From Phycisphaerales bacterium (GTDB taxonomy: Bacteria; Planctomycetota; Phycisphaerae; Phycisphaerales; UBA1924), in NCBI GenBank assembly GCA_016699835.1, contig CP064987.1, forward strand, positions 2,232,001 through 2,296,000: a stretch of 64,000 nt of DNA, read 5' to 3'. Below the pieces are notes generated by a model that was not told the origin of the DNA, searched no databases, and saw only the letters and a list, made by a program, of their open reading frames with translations. Position 1 is the first letter of the stretch, and the number at the start of each line of letters is the position of its first letter. The position numbers were made by a program, and so were the translations under genes. Positions 33,679 to 42,148 of the stretch are shown here, one piece after another.

Positions 33679-34716
33679 ATGATGCGTGGAGCAGTTCGTA
33701 ACGGAGTAGTTGTCGCCGCAGCGTTTATCGCGAGCAGCGGCATGGCCCAGAATATCAACCTGTGTCAGAACAACAGTTTCGAGGTGCCCGGCATCGGGAC
33801 CGACACCTTCCGATACCTGACCGGAGCCGATGCGACCCTGATGACCGGTTGGTCACTGGTCCACGACAACGTCGGCGAGGCGTCATACCTCTTCTCTCGG
33901 AACCTCTATCCCGTGTACAACGGCGACTACGCCGTCGCGCTGAATGACGGCGACGCGCTCGAGACCACCATCCAGACGTTCGGTGGCCTCCCGCACCTCG
34001 TCCGAGTCTATTTCGATCCCGCCGCGGGGTCGCCGATCCTCGTCCAGTGCGACACGCTCAGTCAGACCTTTGATCCCAACACCCAGGGCGAACTCACCCG
34101 GGCACCGGCCGCGGGCGAGCGTCAGTGGAAGAAGATCGATCTCCCCTTCATCGCTTCGGTCCCATCCCAGGGCGCCACGCTTCGCATCTCCAACCCGCCC
34201 GACGGGCAGGCCTTCGGCGGCGTGGGCATCGACAACATCGTCGTGTACAACTGCGTCTGGGCCTCGCGCGAGCCCCAGGGTGGCACCGCCCTCGTCGGCT
34301 CCACGTTCACGCTCTCGATCGAGCCCGCCGGGTCCGCGCCCTTTGGGTATGTCTGGCGGAAGAACGGCGTGGACATCCCGGGCGCCAATGGTCAGCAACT
34401 GATCCTGGCTGACATCCAGCCCGCAGACGCCGGTGATTACTCCTGCGTCATCACCTCGCCCTGTGAGAACTACTACTCCGAGTTCGCCCGCGTCGTCGTC
34501 AGCACCGCCTGCCCCGCCGACATCGATGACGGAACCGGCACGGGCACGCCCGACGGCGGCGTGAACGTCGACGACCTCCTCTACTTCTTCGAACTCTTCA
34601 ACGCCGGCGACATCGCCGCGGATCTCGACGACGGCAACGGCCTGGGCACCCAGGACGGCGCCGTCACCATCGACGACCTGCTCTTCTTCATCTCCCGCTG
34701 GCGCGCGGGCTGCTAA
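33679..34716 (+). CDS. Secreted DUF642-like/Ig-like protein with GC-dockerin (tandem copy 1)
   Basis: 345 residues from ATG 33679 (GAGGG upstream; ATG 33682 is equally possible). After a signal ending near GMAQ comes a galactose-binding-like domain (NNSFEVPGIG ... MTGWSLVHDNVGEASYL ... GIDNIVVYNC), then an Ig-like domain (YVWRKNGVDIPGA, DAGDYSCVI), then a GC-dockerin ending RAGC. The first repeat has GGVNVDDLLYF. It is paralogous over its whole length to the next gene, 63 bases downstream. Confidence 0.88.
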   Translation: MMRGAVRNGVVVAAAFIASSGMAQNINLCQNNSFEVPGIGTDTFRYLTGADATLMTGWSLVHDNVGEASYLFSRNLYPVYNGDYAVALNDGDALETTIQTFGGLPHLVRVYFDPAAGSPILVQCDTLSQTFDPNTQGELTRAPAAGERQWKKIDLPFIASVPSQGATLRISNPPDGQAFGGVGIDNIVVYNCVWASREPQGGTALVGSTFTLSIEPAGSAPFGYVWRKNGVDIPGANGQQLILADIQPADAGDYSCVITSPCENYYSEFARVVVSTACPADIDDGTGTGTPDGGVNVDDLLYFFELFNAGDIAADLDDGNGLGTQDGAVTIDDLLFFISRWRAGC

Positions 34717-34733
34717 GCAAAACCATCCACCAT

Positions 34734-34761
34734 CGCGGCCTTAACTGGCCGCGTTGGTTTT
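34734..34761 (+). terminator. Terminator-like hairpin between tandem paralogues
   Basis: Seven-pair stem CGCGGCC/GGCCGCG with a six-base loop, followed by TTGGTTTTCT. It lies in the 63-base gap between the two copies. Confidence 0.65.
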
Positions 34762-34779
34762 CTGGAACGGAATCCACCC

Positions 34780-35805
34780 ATGACCCCGCGCTCCGTGTCT
34801 CGTGCCCTTGTTCTATGCGCGCTCTCGGTTTCACCCGCAGCGATCGCAGGGGCCGGCGTGGGCAATGGGTCCTTCGAGATCCCGGGATTCTTGCCCTCGC
34901 CAAACTATCGCTATCTCGTTGCCGACGACCTGGCTCTGCTGGACGGGTGGTCGATCACAACCGACGCGAGCGGCGAGGCGTCCTATCTCTACCACAAATC
35001 ACGCTACGGCGTGCTCGACGGCGACTTCGCCCTCGCCCTCAACTCCGGCGACGCGATCTCGCAGCCCGTCACGCTCATGCCGGGCGTGCCGAACCTGGTT
35101 CGACTCCATCTCGACTCGGCCGCGGGGAGCGACCTTCGCGTCCAGTGCCTCAACATCGACTCGACCTTCGAGACGCCCAACGCCGGCGTCTCCACCGGCG
35201 TGCGCGCCAGCGGCGATCGGCCCTGGCGCCGAGTCGATTTCACCCTCACGCCCACCGTCGCCGACGCCACGCTCACGATCTCCAACCTCGGCACCACCGA
35301 GTTCGGTGTCGTCGGCTTGGACCAGATCTCCGTCCAGTCCTGCCTCTGGATCAATCGCGAGCCCATCGGTGGCGTCGCTTTCGTCGGCGCGTCCTATACG
35401 TTGAGCGTCGAGACCGGTGGCACGACACCCACCGCGTACCAGTGGCGCAAGAACGCCACGCCGATCGATGGCGCCACCGGCGCGATGCTCGTTCTCGCCG
35501 ACGCGCAGCAAAGCGACCAGGCGGACTATGACTGCGTGATCACCGCGTCCTGCGGCACGACCACGACACGAGTCGCCCGAGTCCTCGTAGACACCTCCTG
35601 CCCCGCCGACGTCGATGATGGCAGCGGCACGGGCACACCCGACGACGGCGTCACCGTCGACGATGTCCTCTACTACGTCGAGATCTTCCAGTTGGGCGAT
35701 GTCGCCGCCGATCTCGACGACGGCACCAGCACGGGCACGCCCGACGGCGGGGTCACCGTGGACGATCTGCTCTTCTTTCTCCTGCGTTTCCAGGCCGGCT
35801 GCTAA
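34780..35805 (+). CDS. Secreted DUF642-like/Ig-like protein with GC-dockerin (tandem copy 2)
   Basis: 341 residues from ATG 34780, with GGAACGGAA upstream. Same domain order as the preceding gene: signal, galactose-binding-like domain (NGSFEIPGF ... LDGWSITTDASGEASYLYH ... VGLDQISVQSC), Ig-like domain (YQWRKNATPIDGA, QADYDCVITASCG) and GC-dockerin (274-341, ending QAGC). The two proteins have clearly diverged, so the duplication is not recent. Last gene of the island. Confidence 0.88.
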   Translation: MTPRSVSRALVLCALSVSPAAIAGAGVGNGSFEIPGFLPSPNYRYLVADDLALLDGWSITTDASGEASYLYHKSRYGVLDGDFALALNSGDAISQPVTLMPGVPNLVRLHLDSAAGSDLRVQCLNIDSTFETPNAGVSTGVRASGDRPWRRVDFTLTPTVADATLTISNLGTTEFGVVGLDQISVQSCLWINREPIGGVAFVGASYTLSVETGGTTPTAYQWRKNATPIDGATGAMLVLADAQQSDQADYDCVITASCGTTTTRVARVLVDTSCPADVDDGSGTGTPDDGVTVDDVLYYVEIFQLGDVAADLDDGTSTGTPDGGVTVDDLLFFLLRFQAGC

Positions 35806-35943
35806 GGACTCCCGCAGCGTGCCGAGGCCCAGACCACGCCATACCATGCCCCGTGCCATCGTGGGGATGTGCCCCCACGCAACGAGTCGGCATGGAACCA
35901 AATTCGTGGTCACACCACGCGGCGACAGGGGTGAGCGTCCCGC

Positions 35944-36957
35944 ATGAAACTCCCGGCGGATCGAGTCCACCAACTCCGCAAGCACTACGAGGGCAAGCCC
36001 GTCTGCGTCACCGGCGGCGCGGGCTTCATCGGCGGACACCTCGTCGATGTCCTCCTCTCCATCGGCGCCAAGGTCACCGTCATCGACGACCTCTGCAACT
36101 CCACACTCGAGAACCTCGCCCCGCTCATCGAACTCGAGCCAGAGCGAGTCCGCTTCGTCCATGGCTCGATCCTCGACGACGAGGCCCTCCACGACGCCTG
36201 TGAGGACGCCCGGGTTATTTTTCATCTTGCGGCCCTCGGCTCGGTTCCGCGCTCGGTCGAGGAACCGCAGCGAACCTGGAGCGTGAACGCGACCGGCACG
36301 CTCCGTGTCCTCGAAGCCGCTCGCAAGGCCAAGTCCGACCGAGTGGTCTTCGCCGCATCGTCCTCGGCGTATGGCGACCAGCCGAATCTCCCCAAGGTCG
36401 AGACCCAGCCCTCGCAGCCACTCTCCCCCTACGCCACCAGCAAACTCGCGGGCGAGGAGTTGTGCTACACCTGGTCGCAGTGCTATGGCCTGTCCACGGC
36501 GTGCCTCCGTTACTTCAACATCTTCGGGCCACGCCAGTCCGCCGATAGTGCCTACGCCGCGGTCATCGCCGCTTTCGCCAAGAGGCTCCTCTCGGGCGAG
36601 GCGCCGACGATCTTCGGCGACGGTGAGCAGACCCGCGACTTCACCTTCGTCGCCAACGCCGTCCTCGCCACCCTCCTCGCCGGGTCGGCCCCCAAGCCCC
36701 TCAAGGGGAACGTGATGAACATCGGGACGGCCAGACGCGTGAGCCTGAACGAACTCGCCGCGGTCATGATGAAGTTGACCGAGAGCCAGCCCCACCTCAC
36801 GCCCACGCACGCGCCGGTCCGCGCCGGCGACGTCCGCCACTCGCTCGCCGACATCACCGTCGCGAGGGAGTTGATCGGGTACGAGCCATTCGCGACGCTC
36901 GAATCGGGCCTCGCCGAGACCATCGAGTGGTACCGCCGGGCCTTCGCGGGGACCTGA
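35944..36957 (+). CDS. NAD-dependent epimerase/dehydratase (extended SDR, UDP-sugar 4-epimerase type)
   Basis: 337 residues from ATG 35944. Rossmann motif GGAGFIGGH (about 24-32), FHLAALGSV, catalytic SSSAYG and YATSK (Tyr/Lys pair), then LRYFNIFGPRQ and FGDGEQTRDFTFV. This set is that of UDP-glucose/UDP-N-acetylhexosamine 4-epimerases of the GalE/WbpP group; the exact sugar cannot be told. It would supply activated sugars for surface polysaccharide. Followed three bases later by a small conserved-looking gene. Confidence 0.92.
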   Translation: MKLPADRVHQLRKHYEGKPVCVTGGAGFIGGHLVDVLLSIGAKVTVIDDLCNSTLENLAPLIELEPERVRFVHGSILDDEALHDACEDARVIFHLAALGSVPRSVEEPQRTWSVNATGTLRVLEAARKAKSDRVVFAASSSAYGDQPNLPKVETQPSQPLSPYATSKLAGEELCYTWSQCYGLSTACLRYFNIFGPRQSADSAYAAVIAAFAKRLLSGEAPTIFGDGEQTRDFTFVANAVLATLLAGSAPKPLKGNVMNIGTARRVSLNELAAVMMKLTESQPHLTPTHAPVRAGDVRHSLADITVARELIGYEPFATLESGLAETIEWYRRAFAGT

Positions 36958-36960
36958 GCC

Positions 36961-37170
36961 ATGATCCTCCGAGGCCTCTGGGAGACGAGCGCCGGCGTGC
37001 TGGAGTTGCTCCGCCTGGGCTTTCTTTCTCGATTCCGCTTCCGCGGGGCCTACTGGTCCTGGCGGATGCACACCGCCTTTGGTCGGGGTCTGCCCGCGTC
37101 AAGGTGGGAAGTCGTACGGGCGGCGATCGACTATGGCCGCTGGATCCACGCGATCCGACGACTTCGATAA
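36961..37170 (+). CDS. Small basic conserved hypothetical protein
   Basis: 69 residues, starting three bases after the epimerase stop. The composition is aromatic- and arginine-rich: RFRFRGAYWSWRMHTAFGRG, then AAIDYGRWIHAIRRLR. The motif W-x-WR-x-HTAFG and the coupling to a sugar epimerase look like a small planctomycete family, but no function is known to me. Not a membrane protein. Confidence 0.7.
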   Translation: MILRGLWETSAGVLELLRLGFLSRFRFRGAYWSWRMHTAFGRGLPASRWEVVRAAIDYGRWIHAIRRLR

Positions 37171-37246
37171 TGCCCCGGTAGCGTGGCCCGTGTACCCTTC
37201 AATCCACTCTTGATCCTCAAGTCTCGACCGTGTGGAGCGAACGACC

Positions 37247-37543
37247 ATGGAACAGCCGTCCACTGCCCCCTCGCCCATGATGAAGTTCTTTCTTCCAGGC
37301 CTCGCCATCGGGTTCGTCGTCGGAGCACTCATCGGCGCCTTCGGGGCTCCAATGCTCTTCGAAAGCAGCGGTATCGAGGGTGTGAAGCCGCCCGCCGACA
37401 CTCGCCCGACCACCAAGCCCACCGGCTCCAATCGAGAGGCGCTCCCAATCGAGCCGACAACGCCCACCGAGACCACGCCCGTGTCCGGCGCCGGCAGCAC
37501 GCCGAGCGAGAATCCCGCGCCCTCCACCACGCACACGCCGTGA
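37247..37543 (+). CDS. Small single-pass membrane protein with Pro/Thr-rich tail
   Basis: 98 residues from ATG 37247 with GGAG upstream. One membrane helix with glycine spacing (about 13-36, FLPGLAIGFVVGALIGAFG), then a low-complexity Pro/Thr/Ser tail. Its TGA overlaps the GTG of the uracil-DNA glycosylase gene (GTGA), so the two are coupled. No known family recognised. Confidence 0.7.
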   Translation: MEQPSTAPSPMMKFFLPGLAIGFVVGALIGAFGAPMLFESSGIEGVKPPADTRPTTKPTGSNREALPIEPTTPTETTPVSGAGSTPSENPAPSTTHTP

Positions 37544-38448
37544 ACGCCCACGACCAACTCGCCACGCTCGTCCGCCAGCACGCGCGCACGGCCCAGTTGC
37601 TCGGCGTCGACTTCGTTCCCGCCTATGGAACCGGAGGCACTCCACTATCGCCCGCGGAGTCTGCCGAAGATCCCGCAACCGGCTCGATGGTCGAGCCCAA
37701 GCCGGAGCGCCCTTCAACCACCCGCACTCGCCCCGAAGCCAAGCCGAGTGCTCCATCACGATCGGCCCCCGCCGCGAGCGAGGCCGTGTTCATGGCTCCC
37801 GCACGCCCCGTAACGCTCGAGGCTCGTGAGGGGCGGAAGGCCAAGGACATCCAGAAGCGCCTCGACGCCCTCCGCGCACGATACGAGCAGGACGCCCCGC
37901 ACAAGGCCTTCGAGAACCACTCGCACAACATCGTCTTTGGCGAGGGCGACCCGCTCGCCTCCATCATGTTCATCGGCGAGGCGCCGGGCGAAGAGGAGGA
38001 CCGCACAGGCCGTCCCTTCGTCGGGCGCGCCGGGCAACTCCTCGACAAGATGATCGTCGCGATGGGTCTCGCGCGAGCCGACGTCTACATCTGCAACGTC
38101 CTCAAGACGCGCCCGCCCAACAACGCCACGCCCACCATCCAGGAAGCCGCGGCGTGCGAGCCGTATCTCCTCGAGCAGGTCTCGATCGTCCTCCCCCTCG
38201 CGATCGTGACCCTCGGCAAGAGTGCCGCCCAGTGCGTGCTCCACACCACCGAAACTATGACCGCGATGCGTGGCTCGTGGCGCGAACTCGTCCTCCCCGA
38301 CGGGACCGGCATCCCCGTCATGCCGACGTACCACCCCGCGTTCCTCCTGCGCAGTTACACACCGGAGAATCGCCAGAAGGTGTGGAGCGACCTCAAGAAG
38401 GTGCTCGAGCGCGTCGGGATCACGCCGCCCGCGAAATCCTCGACCTGA
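37540..38448 (+). CDS. Family 4-type uracil-DNA glycosylase lacking most Fe-S ligands
   Basis: 302 residues from GTG 37540. A Pro/Ser-rich N-terminal extension (to about 95) precedes the UDG domain: FIGEAPGEEED (144-154), GRPFVGRAGQLL, NVLKTRPP and the C-terminal active-site strand PTYHPAFLLR (262-271). These are family 4 motifs for removing uracil from DNA. In characterised members two Cys lie before the VFGEG strand and a third in the K-C-RPP position; here none lies in the preceding segment, and the third is Thr190. Only the fourth (Cys206) remains, so a 4Fe-4S cluster is unlikely. Confidence 0.9.
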   Translation: MNAHDQLATLVRQHARTAQLLGVDFVPAYGTGGTPLSPAESAEDPATGSMVEPKPERPSTTRTRPEAKPSAPSRSAPAASEAVFMAPARPVTLEAREGRKAKDIQKRLDALRARYEQDAPHKAFENHSHNIVFGEGDPLASIMFIGEAPGEEEDRTGRPFVGRAGQLLDKMIVAMGLARADVYICNVLKTRPPNNATPTIQEAAACEPYLLEQVSIVLPLAIVTLGKSAAQCVLHTTETMTAMRGSWRELVLPDGTGIPVMPTYHPAFLLRSYTPENRQKVWSDLKKVLERVGITPPAKSST

Positions 38449-38474
38449 GACGTGCGTGCTTCAGCGATGCTGAA

Positions 38475-39383
38475 TCAGAAACCCAATGGGACGGCCTGCT
38501 CGAGAAGATCATCGATGCTCGTCCACGTCTCGAGATCGATGGGCAGGTACACGCCGCGCTCGTGGTCGCTGTTGAGCACGATCGCGTTCGGCGGGACATA
38601 GCGGATCCCCGACTCAACCTTCTCGTGCCCCAGGATAAAGACGTTGACGCCCCAGCACTCGACGAGGTCCTCGAGGAGTTCCGCGTCATAGCCGCGCCCC
38701 CACGTCATGAGGTGGGCCGAGCCGGTGCGGGGTTCATAGTCCTCTCGCGTGAGTTCGCGGAAGAGGATCGAGGGGTCGAATCGTGCCATCGCCGCGGGTG
38801 GCGGCAGGCTGTGGGTCACCAGCAGGTGCCCCCTGGGCGTCACGCAGCGCAGCCCGATCGGGAGCGACCGAATGAACTCGTTGATCGCCTCCTCCACACG
38901 CTCAGTCTCAGAGCCAAAGACATAGTCGAGCCCGGCGCGGAAAGCGTCGACCGAGCGCACGCCATCCTTCACGATCGCCGTGTTCATCATCTGCGCCAGT
39001 TCGTGGTTGCCCAGGAGCATGTGGACCCGGTCGGGGTGCTCGGTCTTGAGGGCGGCGACGCGGGCGAGGACGCGGTAACTGAAGTCCATCCCGTTGATCA
39101 GGCGATCGGGGTGGATGATCTCGTGGAGCACCAGATGCACCGGCGCGGCGTGTCGCGGGGCCTCGGCACCCTCAGCGAGGCCCGACACCTGCAAGAGCCG
39201 CTCCATGTGCATCGGATTATCGTGCAGGTCGCCCGTCGCGATCAACGTCCCCGGCGACTCGATCTGGTCGATGGATCCCTTGCGCCCGGGCGCGGTGCGA
39301 TTGGCGCGTGCCCCGCTCAGCAGGCACTCGCACACACTCGTCGCGTCCTGGAGATTCACCACCGATTCCACAAAGGTCTCCAT
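38475..39383 (-). CDS. Metallophosphoesterase (PPP-type protein phosphatase-like)
   Basis: 302 residues from ATG 39383; there is no strong ribosome site, and GTG 39428 is an alternative. Metal-binding motifs of the calcineurin-like fold: GDLHDN (51-56), GNHELAQ (about 127), LLVTHS and FILGHEKVES. The C-terminal SDHERGVYLPIDLE strand is typical. Probably removes phosphate from proteins or small molecules. It lies 119 bases downstream of a Ser/Thr kinase on the same strand, which suggests an opposing pair. Confidence 0.88.
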   Translation of the reverse strand: METFVESVVNLQDATSVCECLLSGARANRTAPGRKGSIDQIESPGTLIATGDLHDNPMHMERLLQVSGLAEGAEAPRHAAPVHLVLHEIIHPDRLINGMDFSYRVLARVAALKTEHPDRVHMLLGNHELAQMMNTAIVKDGVRSVDAFRAGLDYVFGSETERVEEAINEFIRSLPIGLRCVTPRGHLLVTHSLPPPAAMARFDPSILFRELTREDYEPRTGSAHLMTWGRGYDAELLEDLVECWGVNVFILGHEKVESGIRYVPPNAIVLNSDHERGVYLPIDLETWTSIDDLLEQAVPLGF

Positions 39384-39502
39384 GAAAGCCAAGGATCCGA
39401 GCCCGATCGACGATTCATTATGGGCCACTCGCGTCCAATCGAGCGGAGGGAGAGAACAGACGACAGCAGGCGATCGAGACACCTGCTCGGGAAGCGGAAG
39501 AC

Positions 39503-40420
39503 CTAACGCCCGACGGGCGACTGGTCGGCGGCGTCGGTCGCGTTCCCCCTGGGGGCGGCGGCTCGGGCGCGGATCATGCCATGCATCAGATTCAACTGGT
39601 CGGCGACCCAGTTCATGCTCTCGGGACGCTTGTCTGGGTCGACCTCGACGCACCGCATGATGAGGTCGCTCAGTCGCTGCGGGATAGCCGGGTTCACCTG
39701 GCTCGCGGGCTTGGCCTTGCGAACCAGCGAGTCGTCCAAGCGGCTGACGAGCGAGTCCCCCTTGGCCAGAGCCGTGGGGATGTACTCCCCCGTCAGAACC
39801 CAGTACATCGTCGCGCCGAGGTTATAGATGTCGGTCTTGGGAGTGATCGGCCGGCGGTGCACCTGCTCGGGGGCGATGTAGTCCGGCGTCCCCTGGATTC
39901 GCGGCTTGATCGTCCCGCCGGCGCACGACTGCCCGAGGTCGATGATCTTCACCACCCGGTTCTCGCAGATGATGATGTTGTTCGGCTTCATGTCCGCGTG
40001 GATGTACCCGCGCGTGTGCATGTGGGCGAGGGCCTCGGCCGTCTGGTGGAAGAGGTCCAGCGCCAACTCGAGGTTCTGCCGTGGAGGCTGGCGCTCCATG
40101 CTGATCCCATCCACGAACTCCATCACGAGAAAGACCGCCGCGAGGCTCACCAGCGCCCGCTTCTTCTTGATGCAGCGCACGATCTTGCGGATGTTGGGGT
40201 GGTCCAGTTTCTCCGCGATCCCCGCCTCGGCGATCGCCTGGTCCAGGAACCGAGTGTCCTTGTTCTCGTGCTTCTCGACGTGCTTGAGCGCCCAGATCTC
40301 CTTGGACTTGGGATCCTGCACGAGATAGATGATCGAGGCCGCACCGGTCCCCATCATCTCCATGACCCGGTATCCCTCGACCAGATCTCCAGGCTTGTAC
40401 TCGGTGACCGGTAGCGCCAT
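39503..40420 (-). CDS. Serine/threonine protein kinase
   Basis: 305 residues from ATG 40420 (no clear ribosome site; GTG 40477 is possible). Kinase motifs in order: glycine loop MGTGAAS (23-29), Lys46 in ALKHV, HADMKPNN (141-148), DLGQS in place of DFG (161-165), GTPDYIAPEQ (activation-loop end) and DIYNLGATMYWVLTG. HAD instead of HRD makes it a non-RD kinase, usually not controlled by activation-loop phosphorylation. No membrane helix or PASTA domain. It probably forms a unit with the adjacent phosphatase. Confidence 0.92.
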   Translation of the reverse strand: MALPVTEYKPGDLVEGYRVMEMMGTGAASIIYLVQDPKSKEIWALKHVEKHENKDTRFLDQAIAEAGIAEKLDHPNIRKIVRCIKKKRALVSLAAVFLVMEFVDGISMERQPPRQNLELALDLFHQTAEALAHMHTRGYIHADMKPNNIIICENRVVKIIDLGQSCAGGTIKPRIQGTPDYIAPEQVHRRPITPKTDIYNLGATMYWVLTGEYIPTALAKGDSLVSRLDDSLVRKAKPASQVNPAIPQRLSDLIMRCVEVDPDKRPESMNWVADQLNLMHGMIRARAAAPRGNATDAADQSPVGR

Positions 40421-40852
40421 GAGTCGACGAACGTCGCCGTCCTTCTCCCGTTGATTCCTGCCGTTCCCACGAAGCACCGAAAGACCGGCACCCGCGACTC
40501 CATCCGCTGCGTTCTTGCTCCCGTCTGCTCCTGATCAGAACCCGATCACGCCGATGCCCTCGGCCTCGTCGATCGTTGAACGAAGAGCCGGGGAACCCCG
40601 GATCCCATGCAAGGGACAAGGATACGCCGCTCGCGCTCACCAACCAGCGTTGGACGTGTCGAAGCCCCTTCCAAATCCCGATAGACCGGCGGCGCACCCT
40701 CACCGCGAACCCGGACTCGGGTTGTTTCCGATACCGGGAAAGACGCGTGTCGGTTGCAGGTGTCGCGATGATTGGATGAAGTTCGCTGATCCACGATCAC
40801 GAATCTCGCCCAGACCGCCATCAAAGGGCGTGCGAGCGCCAAGATCGGACGT
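40421..40852. other. Intergenic region upstream of the kinase gene
   Basis: About 430 bases between two leftward genes. No frame shows family resemblance, and no repeat or hairpin of note is seen. It should contain the kinase promoter, which could not be pinned down. Confidence 0.4.
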
Positions 40853-41473
40853 TCAGCGTGTGGTCTGGGCCGCGAGTTCCTCGCGGAACAGGGCCGTCGG
40901 GAAGAACGACCCCGGATCGGTCGTCGGGGCGACGTCGCTGTGGAGATAGACGCGCTCGGCAGGGATCCCCAACTCGCGGCAGAGCGAGGTGGTCAGTTCC
41001 ATGAGGCGGTCCCACTGGGCCTGCGAGATCGTGTCGCGATTGAGGTTGCCGATGAGGCAGATCCCGATGGAGTAGGTGTTGAGCCAGTCGGCGTTCTCGC
41101 CGCCGGCGTGGGCGCCGGGGGTCTGGTCGATCCATCGACGGGAGATGTGGAGTTCGCCATCGCCGATGCCCTTGCCGTTCCCGATGACGAACTGGTAGCC
41201 GAGCCCCTTGAGGTTCTGGGCGAGGGCCTGGGACTCAAGAGACGCGGGCGTCCCGACGGGCGAGCCGCTGTGGTGGATGACGATCGCCTGCCAGCGGCCC
41301 TTCTCGATGCCCGCCTTGGGCGCGGAGAAGACGGCCTCCATGGTTCGCGGCGAGCCCGTGGCAAGCAGCGGGGGGAGCGAGAGCCCGCCAAGGTTGGCGC
41401 TGGGCGCACGATCAAAGGCGAGGAGGAGCCCGCCGACGACGGTCATCGCGCCGACGAGCGAGGCCATGACCAC
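40853..41473 (-). CDS. N-acetylmuramoyl-L-alanine amidase (Amidase_2/PGRP fold)
   Basis: 206 residues from GTG 41473. One N-terminal hydrophobic segment, then the zinc amidase domain: AIVIHHSGS (first His ligand), GYQFVIGNG, GAHAGG, SIGICLIGNL, and HSDVAPTTDPG with the last His/Asp. It cleaves the peptide stem from peptidoglycan sugar. Upstream in frame there is an Arg/Lys-rich stretch without ATG/GTG/TTG (only CTG or ATT), so a longer basic cytoplasmic tail is possible if a rare start is used. Confidence 0.88.
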   Translation of the reverse strand: MVMASLVGAMTVVGGLLLAFDRAPSANLGGLSLPPLLATGSPRTMEAVFSAPKAGIEKGRWQAIVIHHSGSPVGTPASLESQALAQNLKGLGYQFVIGNGKGIGDGELHISRRWIDQTPGAHAGGENADWLNTYSIGICLIGNLNRDTISQAQWDRLMELTTSLCRELGIPAERVYLHSDVAPTTDPGSFFPTALFREELAAQTTR

Positions 41474-41729
41474 GTGGGGGCGGCGGATCGCGCGCGTGGC
41501 GACCTTCCGCGTCGGGGCGGGGCGCTTCGTAGCGGAGCGCGTGGTTGTGCGGGTACGGCGAGCCAGAATTCACCCCATCCGTGGAGAGTTCGTCGCAAAG
41601 TTGTGCGGAAGCGACTCGAACGTCGCGGCACCCCAAAGGGCACCACGTCATCGGCTCGCTCGCTCTTTCTCGTTGAAATGTAGCGCGTGACTTCGCTATT
41701 GTCGCGCGCACGTCCGAGATCGAGTTGAA

Positions 41730-42047
41730 TCAAGTGCCGTGCTCGAGCAACAAGCCGCGCAAGTTCGGGCGTTTTCTCCCGAACTCGTCGAAGTACGACT
41801 CGGCGGGAATCTCATCGCGGGCCGCATCGAAACGGTCGAACTGGCTGCGCGGCGCGCGCGGATCGAAGACCGGCGTGTTGCACGCCGACAGGATCCAGGG
41901 CACCACAAGCAGGACCCCAAAAGCAGCGTACCGCCCCAAGGTGTCGTGCCCAGTTCCGGAAGATCCGGGTCGGGCCGACCGGGGGCGGTCGCTGCGAGGA
42001 GAGAGAGTCGTGTTCCCGTCGGAGGTCTGGTGTGCCATGGCCTCCAT
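41730..42047 (-). CDS. Small lipoprotein, planctomycete hypothetical family
   Basis: 105 residues from ATG 42047 with GGGAG ten bases upstream. A long N-region precedes a hydrophobic stretch and lipobox WILSAC (Cys about 56). The short mature part RSQFDRFDAARDEIPAESYF then FGRKRPNLRGLL resembles short planctomycete lipoproteins that end in FG...PNLR. Function unknown. Confidence 0.65.
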   Translation of the reverse strand: MEAMAHQTSDGNTTLSPRSDRPRSARPGSSGTGHDTLGRYAAFGVLLVVPWILSACNTPVFDPRAPRSQFDRFDAARDEIPAESYFDEFGRKRPNLRGLLLEHGT

Positions 42048-42148
42048 GATTGTTCTACTCCCAACGGGCTTTATGGGTTCACCTGTTCAAGACAATTTTC
42101 GGACTTTCTTTGGGCACTCACAGCCGATCGGAATGCGAACACGACGGC

